Below, piece after piece: positions 1 through 8,479 of a stretch of DNA of 39,966 bases. The DNA is from an uncultured Sphingomonas sp. Its GTDB lineage: Bacteria > Pseudomonadota > Alphaproteobacteria > Sphingomonadales > Sphingomonadaceae. The notes under the pieces were generated by a model. That model was not told the origin of the DNA. It worked only from the letters and a program-made list of their open reading frames with translations, and made no database searches. The stretch's first letter is position 1. Each line of letters starts with the position of its first letter. The DNA is taken from positions 1-39,966 of the forward strand of contig CAJYLQ010000003.1 of the NCBI GenBank assembly GCA_913775975.1, written 5' to 3'. The position numbers and the translations under genes are program-made.

Positions 1-311
1 TTTCCGACGATCGGTCCGACCGTCAGACCAATTGATTTTGCATAGGCAAGATCGATTACGGTGTGACCACACGCATTGTCCAGCATGGCCCAAGCGTCGT
101 GGCCATTTATTGTAACCTTCAAGAATATGACGTTGTCGCTGGTATCGATCGGCGTCGGGCTTGAATTGGCTTCGCTCAGGAATGTGATGCTATGTTCTAG
201 AGTTGCTTCCGGCGCCGACTGAGCCTTCGCGGAAGGCGAGCCATCAGCCGGGGCGGCAACCGATGTTACCGCTGATACTGTCATCAATACGGAGCGTAGC
301 GGTCGCATCAT
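1..311 (-). CDS. Exported retropepsin-like aspartic protease, N-terminal part only
   Basis: Reading leftward from ATG codons at 311 and 308, the frame stays open to the window edge, giving about 103 residues of a longer protein. A stop codon (324-326) lies just upstream, so the start is well bounded. The first 30 residues look like a weak signal peptide (Arg near the start, then a Val/Ala/Ser stretch). Around residue 77 is a motif AMLDNACGHTVIDLA followed by AYAKSIGL, the layout of the retropepsin active site (hydrophobics, Asp, small residues, then hydrophobic-Asp). The usual D-T/S-G triad reads D-N-A here, so catalysis is uncertain. Codon use is clearly less GC-biased than in the genes to the right (many third-position A/T), which may mean a recent arrival. 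No SD is obvious. Family call is moderate; the 3' part is outside the window. Confidence 0.6.
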   Translation of the reverse strand, partial: MMRPLRSVLMTVSAVTSVAAPADGSPSAKAQSAPEATLEHSITFLSEANSSPTPIDTSDNVIFLKVTINGHDAWAMLDNACGHTVIDLAYAKSIGLTVGPIVG

Positions 312-700
312 ACTAAGCCATTCTTACTCACATTGCGCTGATCATACGCCGGTCAACTGGCTATCACCAGCCTACTTACCACGGAATGGCTATTTGGTCT
401 GGTTTTCCGATCGTTTCGTGAAAGCCGGTGCCACACTATGTCGGCTATCGCCACCGGCGTTCCCACAAGCGGTCGTTCCGCTGTCCACCACCTTGCGACA
501 TTGAACGGCCCAACCCCTGTCGCATGGAAATGGAGGCGGTGCTCGCCGCCGGTGGAGGCGCAGGCGCTTTCCCCCTTACAGCGGCAACACACGCGACGGC
601 AGGCGTCACCCTTGATACCCACGACGCCCGAACGTGACGCCGCCGCTTGCCAAGCGGCAGGGAAGCGGCAACAAATCTGCCACTTCTCATCATCACCGGG
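312..700. other. Non-coding gap between aspartic protease and S10 peptidase genes
   Basis: I see no convincing gene in these roughly 390 bases. The first 120 bases are AT-richer, like the truncated gene to the left; composition becomes typical of the window after about 560. Both flanking genes are read away from here, so their promoters must lie inside, but no clear -35/-10 pair stands out. Short open frames exist on both strands, without a ribosome site or recognisable motif. Confidence 0.55.
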
Positions 701-2350
701 ATGAACGCCTTGACCCTCAAGCCTGCCGCCCTCCTCCTCGCCTCCGCCCTCTCCCTCGCGCCCATGTCGCTCGCCGCGCAGGAGAAGCCCGCGCCGCGCG
801 ACAAGAGCCTGTCCCATGCCGATGCGATGAAGCAGGAGGCGGAGGCCGGCTGGGCCAGCGCGCCCGTTACGGAGACGGAAACGAAGCATCGCGACAGCGT
901 GACCATCAACGGCCGCGCCTACCCCTACACCGCGTCCGCCGGCACGCTGACGATCCGCGATATCGAGGGCAAGCCGACCGCGTCGATGTTCTACACCGCC
1001 TATACGCTGGACGGGGTGAAGCCGGGCACCAAGCGCCCCGTCACCTTCCTCTACAATGGCGGGCCGGGCAGCCCGTCCTTCTGGCTGCGCATGGGCAGCT
1101 TCGCGCCGATCCGCATCCGCACGACCAGCCCCGAATTCGTCCGCCCCGCCCCCTATGACGTCGGGCCCAACCCCGATTCGCTGCTCGACAAGACCGACCT
1201 CGTCTTCCTCGACGCGATCGGCACCGGCTATTCCCGGCCGCTCGGCGACATGAAGCCGCAGCAATTCTATGGCGTGGATGAGGATGTCGACGCCTTCGCC
1301 GGCGGCATCCTGCGCTACGTCACCAAATATGGCCGCTGGATGAGCCCGAAGTTCCTGCTCGGCGAAAGCTACGGCACGCTGCGCTCGGGCGCGCTGGCGT
1401 ACCAGCTGCAGGAGCGGGGCATGGCGCTGAACGGCGTCGTCCTGCTCTCCTCGATCATGAACTACGGCTATCGGCAGCCGGGGCTCGATCAGGTCTATCT
1501 GAACTATCTGCCCAGCTATGCGGCGACCGCCTGGTATCACAACCGCCTGCCCGATCGCCCCGCCGACGTCGCCACCATCGTGCAGCAGGCGCGCGCCTTC
1601 GCGACCGGCCCGTACATGTCGGCGCTCGCCAAGGGGCAGAGCATCTCCGACGCGGAACGCGATCAGGTCGCCGAGCAGATGAGCCGGCTGATCGGCCTGT
1701 CGCCCGAGTTCATCAAGCGCGCCAACCTGCGCATCGACCTGCCGCGCTTTCAGAAGGAGCTGCTGCGCGGCTCGGCGCGCACGGTCGGCCGGTTCGATTC
1801 GCGCTATGTCGGGATCGATACCGACGCGGCGGGCGAACGGCCGGAGACGGACGCCTCGTCCGACGCGATCTCGGGCGCCTATATCGCCTCGTTCAACGAT
1901 TATCTGGCGAACACGCTGGGGTACAAGACGGACCTGCCCTATCGCCTGTCGGCACGCGATGCGGCGGGCTGGACGTGGAACTGGAAGCACGAGGCGCCGG
2001 GCCGCGGCATGGGCGCGCAGAACAATCCCAACACCGCGATCGACCTGGGCGCCGCGATGCGCGCCAATCCGTACCTCAAGGTGCTGTCGATGAACGGCTA
2101 TTACGACATGGCGACGCCGTTCTTCGGGACGGAGAACGACCTTGGCCACATGATGCTGGAACGCCCGCAACAGGCGAACCTGTCCTTCACCTACTATCCC
2201 GCCGGCCACATGACGTACCTGAACCCCGACGCGCTGCACCGGATGAAGGCGGACCTGTCGCGCTGGTATGACGAGGCGGTCAGCGACGCCCGCTCCGCCA
2301 CCCCGCCCGTCCCGCCGACGACCGGCGGCGCCCCCACCGCCAATCGCTGA
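701..2350 (+). CDS. S10 family serine carboxypeptidase, exported
   Basis: The 549-residue product has the serine carboxypeptidase (MEROPS S10) layout. After an N-terminal signal peptide (hydrophobic LLLASALSLAP, Ala-x-Ala-Q cleavage near residue 27) comes the oxyanion block NGGPGSPS, then the nucleophile in GESYGTLRS (Ser223), the acid in YYDMATPF (Asp469) and the base in PAGHMTYL (His503). All three catalytic residues are present in the expected order and spacing. S10 enzymes remove C-terminal residues from peptides in acidic or extracytoplasmic compartments; many alphaproteobacteria carry such exported versions of unknown substrate. I start at 701 because it gives a clean signal peptide; a longer in-frame ATG at 647 would put 18 residues in front of it. 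The SD is weak. It converges on the PEP-CTERM gene, with a hairpin between them. Confidence 0.9.
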   Translation: MNALTLKPAALLLASALSLAPMSLAAQEKPAPRDKSLSHADAMKQEAEAGWASAPVTETETKHRDSVTINGRAYPYTASAGTLTIRDIEGKPTASMFYTAYTLDGVKPGTKRPVTFLYNGGPGSPSFWLRMGSFAPIRIRTTSPEFVRPAPYDVGPNPDSLLDKTDLVFLDAIGTGYSRPLGDMKPQQFYGVDEDVDAFAGGILRYVTKYGRWMSPKFLLGESYGTLRSGALAYQLQERGMALNGVVLLSSIMNYGYRQPGLDQVYLNYLPSYAATAWYHNRLPDRPADVATIVQQARAFATGPYMSALAKGQSISDAERDQVAEQMSRLIGLSPEFIKRANLRIDLPRFQKELLRGSARTVGRFDSRYVGIDTDAAGERPETDASSDAISGAYIASFNDYLANTLGYKTDLPYRLSARDAAGWTWNWKHEAPGRGMGAQNNPNTAIDLGAAMRANPYLKVLSMNGYYDMATPFFGTENDLGHMMLERPQQANLSFTYYPAGHMTYLNPDALHRMKADLSRWYDEAVSDARSATPPVPPTTGGAPTANR

Positions 2351-2371
2351 CCGGCGGCGCGGAGAAGCGAA

Positions 2372-2402
2372 GCCGGCCCGCACCGACGAAGGGCGGGCCG
2401 GC
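2372..2402. terminator. Hairpin between convergent genes
   Basis: Perfect 10-bp inverted repeat (GCCGGCCCGC at 2372-2381, GCGGGCCGGC at 2393-2402) with an 11-base loop, in the 60-base gap between the stop codons of the S10 peptidase and the PEP-CTERM gene. There is no T-run on either side, so it may be a bidirectional terminator or a 3'-end stabiliser rather than a classic intrinsic terminator. Confidence 0.55.
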
Positions 2403-2410
2403 AGCGTCGA

Positions 2411-3217
2411 TCAGGCGAGGACGCGGCGGCTGCCGCGGCGGCGCGCGGCGCCCGCGACGAGGCCGAAGCCCGCCATCATCATCACCCAGGTCGACGGCTC
2501 GGGCACCGTGCCCACCGTGGCGAAGGTCGCACGCATCGAGAAATCGTCGATCGCCAGCGCATCGTCCGCGCCGCTGTCATCCAGGTCGATCCAGCGGAAC
2601 CCGATCGTCTGGCCCTGGCGCAGCGTCAGGCCGGTGATCGCGCCCGTACGCTGCGTGCGCACGCTGTTGCCGTCGACCGCGGCGTTGGTCGTGCCGGACA
2701 CCTGATCGACCAGGTCCAGCGCGGTCAGCGTCGTCCAGCTTCCCGTCGAGAACAGGTCGGTCGCGCCGACCAGATACGAGAAGGCGAGGCGCGACGGCGT
2801 GGTCGTCGATCCGTTGCGCCACTGTTCGTCGAAGAAGGCGACGTTCAGCGCGGTGATCGTGTTGCCGGTCGCGTTGGTGAAGATCGCGCCGATCCGCGAT
2901 TCGAGCGAACCGCTCGCCAGCGCGCCCAGCGCCCGGTCGGTCGCGCCCGCCGCACCGAAGCTATAGGTATCGCCCGTGTTCGACGAGCCGTCGCCCGCGC
3001 GATAGCTGGTGTTGGCGTTGTTACCCAGTTCCCCGAACTGCCATCCGTTCGGCAGCACGCCGCCCGTGGCGGCCACGCCGCCGGTGTTGGTGGTCAGGCT
3101 GTCGAAATTCTCGCTGTAGCTGGCGCTCGTCAGCGACACTGCCGCATGGGCCGATACGGGCAGCGCACCCAGCATGGCGACGGCAACCAGCCGGCCCGCG
3201 ATCCTTGTGACGTTCAT
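2411..3217 (-). CDS. PEP-CTERM sorting-domain protein
   Basis: The 268-residue protein has an N-terminal signal peptide (about 1-26, ending AHA) and a C-terminal tripartite sorting tail: VPEPSTWVMMMAGFG, a short hydrophobic stretch and a basic end (ARRRGSRR). That tail is the PEP-CTERM signal that an exosortase recognises and cleaves to release or anchor the protein at the cell surface. The body is rich in Ser, Thr, Gly and Asn and poor in Lys and Cys, typical of extracellular matrix or adhesin-like cargo; I recognise no named domain in it. A strong SD (GGGGGAT) sits eight or so bases before the ATG. No exosortase or exopolysaccharide gene is in the window, so the sorting machinery must be elsewhere. 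Confidence 0.88.
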   Translation of the reverse strand: MNVTRIAGRLVAVAMLGALPVSAHAAVSLTSASYSENFDSLTTNTGGVAATGGVLPNGWQFGELGNNANTSYRAGDGSSNTGDTYSFGAAGATDRALGALASGSLESRIGAIFTNATGNTITALNVAFFDEQWRNGSTTTPSRLAFSYLVGATDLFSTGSWTTLTALDLVDQVSGTTNAAVDGNSVRTQRTGAITGLTLRQGQTIGFRWIDLDDSGADDALAIDDFSMRATFATVGTVPEPSTWVMMMAGFGLVAGAARRRGSRRVLA

Positions 3218-3314
3218 TCGATATCCCCCGGTAAATACGCCGACTCCGCGAGTGGCTGGGGGCAGCGCTATCGGCGGTACAAGTCCTTAACGTGAAAGGT
3301 TAATGACGCGCCTG

Positions 3315-4181
3315 TTACTGTTTGTGTGGCCAATCGATTTCAGCGACGACGGGAAAATGATCGCTGGGATATAACGGCCCCTGATGGTCATCCAGCACCG
3401 TCACGCGCAGTGGCACCAGCCCGCGCGTCCAGATCCAGTCGATCCGGTCGCCCGGCTTGCCGGTAAAGCCGTGAAACGTGCCCGCCGGGCCCTTGCGCTT
3501 CCACGCCACCTGCCAGCTGTCGGTCAGCACGCCCGCCAGCGCGGCATGGGCGGCACTGGCGGGGATGGTGTTGAAATCGCCGGTGACGACCACCGGCCCC
3601 TCGACCGCGCGCACCCGCGCGGCGATCAGCTGCGCCCCGCGCAGCCGCGCCGCGTCGTCATCGACGCGATAGGGCAGATGCGTGTCGAACAGCGTGAAGC
3701 AGCGCGCCGGCATCGCCTTCGCGCAGAACCGGCCCCAGCCGACCATGCGCGGATAGGGGTGGCCCCAGCTGATGCTGCCCGGCACCGCGGGCGTGTCCGA
3801 CAGCCAGAAATCGCCCTGCGCGGCCAGTGTCCACCGATCCTTGGCGTAGAATATGCCCATATGCTCGTCGGCATGACCGCCGCGCCGGTCGCGGCCGAAC
3901 CAGGCATAATCGGGCAGGCTCGCGACGATGTCGTCGCCCTGCGCCTTGTGCAGTTCCTGCGTGCCGATGATGTCGGGCGCCGCCTTGCGGATCGTCGCGA
4001 TCGCCAGTGCGCGGCGTCGCGGCCAGTCGTTTGGGCCGTCCGACGCCAGCGGCAGGCGGACGTTGAACGACATGACCGTCAGCGCCGGCGCCTTCGCCGC
4101 GACGGGGGCCGCCCCCGATGCCAGTGCCAGCGCCAGGGCCAGCGCGGGCATCGGCGCGGCCGTGCGGGCGGCGCGCCTCAT
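3315..4181 (-). CDS. Exported endonuclease/exonuclease/phosphatase family protein
   Basis: The 288-residue product has a signal peptide (residues about 1-29: MRRAARTAAP then an Ala/Leu-rich core ending PVAAKA) followed by a full endonuclease/exonuclease/phosphatase fold: MSFNVRL at the domain start, GTQELHK (metal-binding Glu), DTHLPYR, GDFNTIP, RIDWIWT and the terminal SDHFPV catalytic His-Asp pair. All hallmark motifs of the Mg-dependent DNase I-like phosphodiesterase superfamily are intact. Substrate cannot be told from sequence; exported members include nucleases and sphingomyelinase- or inositol-phosphatase-like enzymes. The ATG at 4181 overlaps the rpoN stop as ATGA, so translation is probably coupled to rpoN. 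A longer frame upstream exists only because the rpoN region is open in that frame. Confidence 0.88.
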   Translation of the reverse strand: MRRAARTAAPMPALALALALASGAAPVAAKAPALTVMSFNVRLPLASDGPNDWPRRRALAIATIRKAAPDIIGTQELHKAQGDDIVASLPDYAWFGRDRRGGHADEHMGIFYAKDRWTLAAQGDFWLSDTPAVPGSISWGHPYPRMVGWGRFCAKAMPARCFTLFDTHLPYRVDDDAARLRGAQLIAARVRAVEGPVVVTGDFNTIPASAAHAALAGVLTDSWQVAWKRKGPAGTFHGFTGKPGDRIDWIWTRGLVPLRVTVLDDHQGPLYPSDHFPVVAEIDWPHKQ

Positions 4182-5653
4182 GCCCCCTCCAGCGCGCGCG
4201 CGCGGCGGCGCTGCACCGAACTGCCGATCCCCATCGCCTCGCGATATTTGGCGACGGTGCGGCGCGCGATGTCGAACCCCTTGGCCTGCAGCAACTCGAC
4301 CAGCGTGTCGTCGGACAGGATCTTCGCCCCCTCGCCCGCGATCAGCGCCCGGATCGCGCTCTTCACCGCCTCCGCCGACACCGCGTCGCCGCCGTCCGCC
4401 GCCTGGATCGCGCTGGTGAAGAAGTATTTCAGCTCGAACGTGCCCCGCGCGCAGGACAGATACTTGTTGCTGGTGACGCGGCTGACCGTCGATTCGTGCA
4501 TCTCGATCGCGTCGGCGACCTTGGCCAGCGTCATCGGCTTCAGATGCGCGACGCCGTGCAGGAAGAACGCCTCCTGCTGCTTCACGATCTCGACCGCGAC
4601 GCGGATGATCGTGCGCTGCCGCTGGTCCAGCGCCTTGGTCAGCCAGGTGGCCGACGCGACGCAGTCGGACAGCCACGCCTTCGACGCCTTGTCCTGCGCG
4701 CCCGCCGCCAGCTGGCTCTGGTAGCGACGATTGACGAGGACGCGGGGCAGCGTCGCGCCGTTCAGCTCGACCGTCCACGCCCCGTCCGCGCCGCGCGTGA
4801 CGAACAGGTCGGGCACCACCGCCGCCGGCGGCTCCCCGCCATAGCGGCAGCCGGGCTTGGGGTCGTAGGCGCGCAGCTCGCGGATCATGTCCGCCAGATC
4901 CTCGTCGTCGACATGGCACAGCCGCTTCAGCCGCCCCATCTCGCCACGCGCCAGCAGGTCCAGATTGTCCAGCAGCTTCGCCATGCACGGATCGTATCGG
5001 TCCGCCTCGCGCGCCTGCAGCGCCAGGCACTCCGCCAGATCGCGCGCGCCGACGCCCGTGGGGTCGAAGGTGTGGATCACCTCCAGCACATCCTCGACCC
5101 GCGCCAGCGGCACGCCCAGCCGATTGGCGATCTCCATCGTGCTCGCGCGCAGATAGCCCGCCTCGTCGATCTGGTCGATCAGATGGTGCGCGATGAACAG
5201 GTCCGCGCCGCCGATCGCCACTCCGGCCTGCTCGATCAGATGATCGGCGAGGCTGAGGTCGGGGTTGGCGAAGCTGTCGAAATCCGGCGCCTCGCCCGAA
5301 CTACTGCCCGCGCCGCTGGCGGACGACAGCGCCCCGTCCCGCCCGACGCCACCATCGGCGACCGAATCCTGCTGGTGACTCTCCGTCGCGTAATCGAGGT
5401 CGAGCGGCTCGGCCGGCGCCGCGCCGGTGACGAGCGCGTCGGCGCTCGCGGGCTCGGGCGTGGGCGCGGGTTCGGGGCGGACGATCTCGCCGCCCTGCCC
5501 CGCCTCCAGCAGCGGGTTCTTCTCGATCTCCTCGGCGATGAAGGCCTCGACCTCCAGGTTCGACAGCGCGAGCAGCTTGATCGCCTGCTGCAGCTGCGGC
5601 GTCATCACCAGCGACTGCGACTGCCGCAGATCGAGACGCGGGGCGAGGCTCAT
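4178..5653 (-). CDS. rpoN: RNA polymerase sigma-54 factor
   Basis: The 491-residue protein matches sigma-54 from end to end. Region I (1-50) is Gln/Leu-rich with RLDLRQSQSLVMTPQLQQAI, the part that responds to enhancer-bound activators. An acidic, Ser/Gly-rich region II follows (about 50-135). The core-binding domain comes next, then a helix-turn-helix around EMHESTVSRVTSNKY and the near-invariant RpoN box ARRTVAKYRE at residues 463-472, which reads the -24 promoter element. It directs transcription of nitrogen, motility or envelope genes depending on activators, none of which is encoded in this window. It follows lptB by 51 bases, the standard alphaproteobacterial arrangement, and its stop overlaps the start of the next gene. 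Confidence 0.97.
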   Translation of the reverse strand: MSLAPRLDLRQSQSLVMTPQLQQAIKLLALSNLEVEAFIAEEIEKNPLLEAGQGGEIVRPEPAPTPEPASADALVTGAAPAEPLDLDYATESHQQDSVADGGVGRDGALSSASGAGSSSGEAPDFDSFANPDLSLADHLIEQAGVAIGGADLFIAHHLIDQIDEAGYLRASTMEIANRLGVPLARVEDVLEVIHTFDPTGVGARDLAECLALQAREADRYDPCMAKLLDNLDLLARGEMGRLKRLCHVDDEDLADMIRELRAYDPKPGCRYGGEPPAAVVPDLFVTRGADGAWTVELNGATLPRVLVNRRYQSQLAAGAQDKASKAWLSDCVASATWLTKALDQRQRTIIRVAVEIVKQQEAFFLHGVAHLKPMTLAKVADAIEMHESTVSRVTSNKYLSCARGTFELKYFFTSAIQAADGGDAVSAEAVKSAIRALIAGEGAKILSDDTLVELLQAKGFDIARRTVAKYREAMGIGSSVQRRRARALEGA

Positions 5654-5704
5654 GACCTTCCGCCCCGGCCCGGACAGTAGCTGGAAGGTTGCGCGCCCAT
5701 GACC

Positions 5705-6496
5705 CTAGAGCGAGAAGCCCTCGCCCAGATACAGGCGCCGGACGTTCGCATCGGCGACCAGCTCCGCCGGCGATCCGGTGAACAGCACCCGGCCGTCATA
5801 GATGATGTACGCGCGGTCGACGATGTCCAGCGTTTCCCGGACGTTATGATCGGTGATGAGCACGCCGATCCGCCGCCGCTTCAGGTCCTTCACCAGATCG
5901 CGGATGTCGGCGATCGAAATGGGATCGATGCCCGCGAACGGCTCGTCCAGCAGCATGATCGACGGGTCCGCCGCCAGCGCGCGCGCGATCTCCGCCCGCC
6001 GCCGCTCACCGCCCGACAGCGCCATGGCGGGCGCGGCGCGCAGCCGGGTCAGGCCGAACTCGTCGAGCAGCCGGTCCAGCTTCGCCTGCCGCGCATCGCG
6101 ATCCGGCTCTGACAATTCGAGCACGGTCAGGATGTTCTTCTCGATCGAAAGCCCGCGAAAGATCGACGTTTCCTGCGGCAGATAGCCCAGCCCCAGGATC
6201 GCGCGCCGGTACATGGGCAGGCCGGTGATATCCTCCCCGTCCAGCATGATGCGGCCCGAATCGGGCTTCACCAGACCCATCACCGAATAGAAGCACGTCG
6301 TCTTGCCCGCGCCGTTGGGACCGAGCAGGCCGACCACCTCGCCATGGCCGACCGAGACCGACACGTCGGTCAGCACGACCCGCTTGTCATAGGATTTGGC
6401 GATCGACACGACCTGCAACCCGTCCTGCGTCGCGGGCTCGGCGGGATGGTCGGTCAGCGGCGTCGCGGCATCATCGGGCAGGGTGGTGATGGCCAT
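5705..6496 (-). CDS. lptB: LPS export ABC transporter ATPase LptB
   Basis: This 263-residue ATPase powers extraction of lipopolysaccharide from the inner membrane by the LptB2FGC complex. The Walker A motif is GPNGAGKT (59-66), the ABC signature LSGGE (160-164) and Walker B IMLLDEP (180-186) followed by AGIDP, all intact; the sequence SGGERRRAEIARAL is characteristic of LptB. It is about 20 residues longer than the usual 240 because of a polar N-terminal extension (residues 1-27). Position between lptA and rpoN supports the identity. The 103-base gap to lptA, larger than the other gaps in the block, holds a small hairpin and could carry an internal promoter. Confidence 0.96.
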   Translation of the reverse strand: MAITTLPDDAATPLTDHPAEPATQDGLQVVSIAKSYDKRVVLTDVSVSVGHGEVVGLLGPNGAGKTTCFYSVMGLVKPDSGRIMLDGEDITGLPMYRRAILGLGYLPQETSIFRGLSIEKNILTVLELSEPDRDARQAKLDRLLDEFGLTRLRAAPAMALSGGERRRAEIARALAADPSIMLLDEPFAGIDPISIADIRDLVKDLKRRRIGVLITDHNVRETLDIVDRAYIIYDGRVLFTGSPAELVADANVRRLYLGEGFSL

Positions 6497-6521
6497 CGGG
6501 GTACGGCACCTCGCAATTGCC

Positions 6522-6549
6522 GATTACCAGGCCGTTACCGGCGGTAATC
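6522..6549. other. Small inverted repeat in the lptA-lptB gap
   Basis: GATTACC (6522-6528) and GGTAATC (6543-6549) form a perfect 7-bp stem around a 14-base loop, in the only sizeable gap inside the lpt block. There is no T-run. It could be a processing site, an operator for an internal lptB promoter, or chance. Confidence 0.3.
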
Positions 6550-6599
6550 ATGGCAGGATTCATGCATGATGGGGCCTCGCAAGGAAACCCCTCGATCGG

Positions 6600-7148
6600 T
6601 CAGCGGCTGCGATCGGGGACGGAGAAGGTGCCCGTGACGCGGCCGGCGCGGCGCACCACGCCATTGTCGCCCGGCGCGCCGGCGCTGCCGCTGACCGCCG
6701 ATCCGTCGATCACCGCGCGGCCGGTATCCAGGTTGATCGTCAGCCGCCCGCCATTCACCGTATTGCCCGCGCCCTGCGTCAGGCTGACCCCGCCCAGCAT
6801 CGTGATCAGCCGCCGGTTCAGGTCGTAGATCGCATATTGGCTGCGCGCGGTCTGGTTGGGCTGGCGCACCGTCACCCCGCCGCTGGCATCGAGTCGCGAC
6901 ACCTGCGGATTGCCGCCCACGACCTTGCCCGTATAGGCGACGGTCATCCGCGCGGCGTTCAGCGTCATCTCCGCCTGCTTCACGCTGACATTGCCGACCA
7001 GCACGACGCGGTCGGCGCGGTCCTGCAGCTCGATCCGGTCCGCGCCGAAATCGATCGGGGCGTTGGTGTTGTGCCGCTGCTGCGCGGCCGCCGGCATGGC
7101 GGCGGCGATCAGGGCGAGCGGGGCAAGCAGGGGACGGATCGGTCGCAT
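6600..7148 (-). CDS. lptA: LPS periplasmic bridge protein LptA
   Basis: The 182-residue product has a signal peptide (residues 1-22, ending PAAA) and a single OstA/LptA-like beta-jellyroll domain beginning around APIDFGADRIELQD, with the repeating hydrophobic pattern of the LPS-binding groove (VVLVGNVSVKQ, TLNAARMTVAY). LptA oligomers form the periplasmic bridge that carries lipopolysaccharide from LptC to LptD in the outer membrane. Length is near that of E. coli LptA (185). It follows lptC by six bases and precedes lptB, so family and context agree. The C-terminal 20 residues are polar and probably disordered. Confidence 0.93.
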   Translation of the reverse strand: MRPIRPLLAPLALIAAAMPAAAQQRHNTNAPIDFGADRIELQDRADRVVLVGNVSVKQAEMTLNAARMTVAYTGKVVGGNPQVSRLDASGGVTVRQPNQTARSQYAIYDLNRRLITMLGGVSLTQGAGNTVNGGRLTINLDTGRAVIDGSAVSGSAGAPGDNGVVRRAGRVTGTFSVPDRSR

Positions 7149-7154
7149 GGCGCG

Positions 7155-7793
7155 CTATCTCGCCCCGCGCGGCACGATCCGCAAGCGGGCATTGCCGCTC
7201 AGCACCACCGTGCGGCTGTCCAGATCGGCGTTCAGCCGGTCCGCGCGGTACGTGCCCTGCGGCAGCGTGCCCTGCACCGCGCCCACGCTTTGCAGCTTGC
7301 GGGCGGTGAGGTCGACGATCGCGTCGCCGGTATCCAGGCGATATCCGCCCGCCGCCTCGAACGCGATCGGCCCGGTCATCCGCATCTTCTGCGAATCCAT
7401 GTCGTATCGCCCGCCCGGCGACACCAGCCGCGCCGGCCCGTCCGTCAGCTGCAACGACGCGGACAGCTGCGACAGGCGCACGACAGGCTCGGCGGAGCTG
7501 CGCTGCACGGCGGAGCCCGCGTCCAGTTCGAACGCCTGCCCCTTGTCGTCCTGCCCGCGATAGCGCGCGGCCTGGATGCGCATCCGTTCCGGCGACACCT
7601 CCACCTTGTTCTTGTCGAGCACGAACGACACGTCGCCCGCGGACGTCAGCGGCGCCATCACCAAGAACGCGGCCAGCACCCCGATCGCCATCGGCAGGCC
7701 GACGCGCATCGTCGCGACCAGCCGGTCGTGCGGGCTGCCCGGCGCGGCCTTGCGCTGGCGCGCCGTGCGTACCTCTACCGCGATCTGCGACAT
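7155..7793 (-). CDS. lptC: LPS export inner-membrane protein LptC
   Basis: The 212-residue protein has a short basic cytoplasmic end, one membrane anchor (about residues 28-50, VGLPMAIGVLAAFLVMAPL) and a periplasmic LptC domain with the typical alternating pattern (FVLDKNKVEVSPERMRIQAA, RYDMDSQKMRMTGPI). LptC takes lipopolysaccharide from LptB2FG and passes it to LptA. It is the first lpt gene of the block, 65 bases after nrnC, and is probably co-transcribed with the genes on both sides. Sequence conservation in this family is low, so the gene order is a large part of the evidence. Confidence 0.92.
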   Translation of the reverse strand: MSQIAVEVRTARQRKAAPGSPHDRLVATMRVGLPMAIGVLAAFLVMAPLTSAGDVSFVLDKNKVEVSPERMRIQAARYRGQDDKGQAFELDAGSAVQRSSAEPVVRLSQLSASLQLTDGPARLVSPGGRYDMDSQKMRMTGPIAFEAAGGYRLDTGDAIVDLTARKLQSVGAVQGTLPQGTYRADRLNADLDSRTVVLSGNARLRIVPRGAR

Positions 7794-7858
7794 CGCCCTA
7801 CCTCATTCCCTGCGCGCCGTTCCGGGGAACGATCGCGCGCGTATCCCGCCTCGCGGCA

Positions 7859-8479
7859 TCACATATGCGCGAAGATGTCGATCTCCGGCCAGCCCGCCAG
7901 ATCCAGCGCCGCGCGATGCGGCAGGAAGTCGAAACAGGCCTGTGCCAGCGCCATCCGCCCCTCGCGCGCCAGCCGCCGCTCCAGCTCCTCGCGCAGGCGG
8001 TGAAGATAGCGCACGTCGGACGCGGCATATTCCTTCTGCGCATCGGTCAGCTGCGGGCTGCCCCAGTCCGACGATTGCTGCGCCTTGGACAGCTCCAGCC
8101 CCAGCAGCTCGCGCACCAGCTCCTTCAGCCCGTGCCGGTCGGTATAGGTGCGGATCAGGCGCGACGCGATCTTCGTGTCCCAGGCCGGCGCGGCGACGAC
8201 GCCCAGATAATGCTGGATCGCCGCGATATCGAATCGGCCGAAATGATACAGCTTCGTGATCGCCGGATCGGCCAGCAGCGCCTTCAGATTGGGCGCGGCA
8301 TAGTCGCTGCCCGCCGCAAAGCGGACCAGATGCTCGTCGGGGCCGCCGTCCGACAGCTGCACCACGCACAGCCGATCGCGCGGAGTGATGAGCCCCATCG
8401 TCTCGGTATCGACGGCGATCGACGTCGCGCCCGCGAACAGGCCCGCGGGGATGTCTTCCTCGTGCAGATGAACGGTCAT
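7859..8479 (-). CDS. nrnC: NanoRNase NrnC-type 3'-5' exoribonuclease (short RNase D-like)
   Basis: The 206-residue protein is a bare DEDDy exonuclease domain: AVDTETMGL (Asp24, Glu26), FGRFDIAAIQ (Asp84) and the C-terminal YAASDVRYL (Tyr151, Asp155). It lacks the HRDC domains of full RNase D (about 375 residues). This length and the exact placement of the catalytic residues match NrnC, the alphaproteobacterial enzyme that degrades two-residue RNAs and replaces oligoribonuclease (Orn). Many databases label it ribonuclease D. The start at 8479 has GGCGGG just before the ATG; the much longer open frame upstream runs antisense through the cold-shock gene and is not coding. It heads the lptCAB-rpoN block, an arrangement seen in related genera. 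Confidence 0.88.
   Translation of the reverse strand: MTVHLHEEDIPAGLFAGATSIAVDTETMGLITPRDRLCVVQLSDGGPDEHLVRFAAGSDYAAPNLKALLADPAITKLYHFGRFDIAAIQHYLGVVAAPAWDTKIASRLIRTYTDRHGLKELVRELLGLELSKAQQSSDWGSPQLTDAQKEYAASDVRYLHRLREELERRLAREGRMALAQACFDFLPHRAALDLAGWPEIDIFAHM

Noticed and set aside
428..704. Short plus-strand frames of 69 and 88 codons before the S10 gene
   Set aside because: They overlap each other in different frames, lack ribosome sites and have low-information Arg/Pro/Ala content.
353..2383. A 676-codon open frame on the minus strand under the S10 peptidase gene
   Set aside because: It is antisense to a gene with an intact catalytic triad, has Arg/Gly/Ala-rich nonsense composition, and such frames arise freely in GC-rich DNA where stops are rare.
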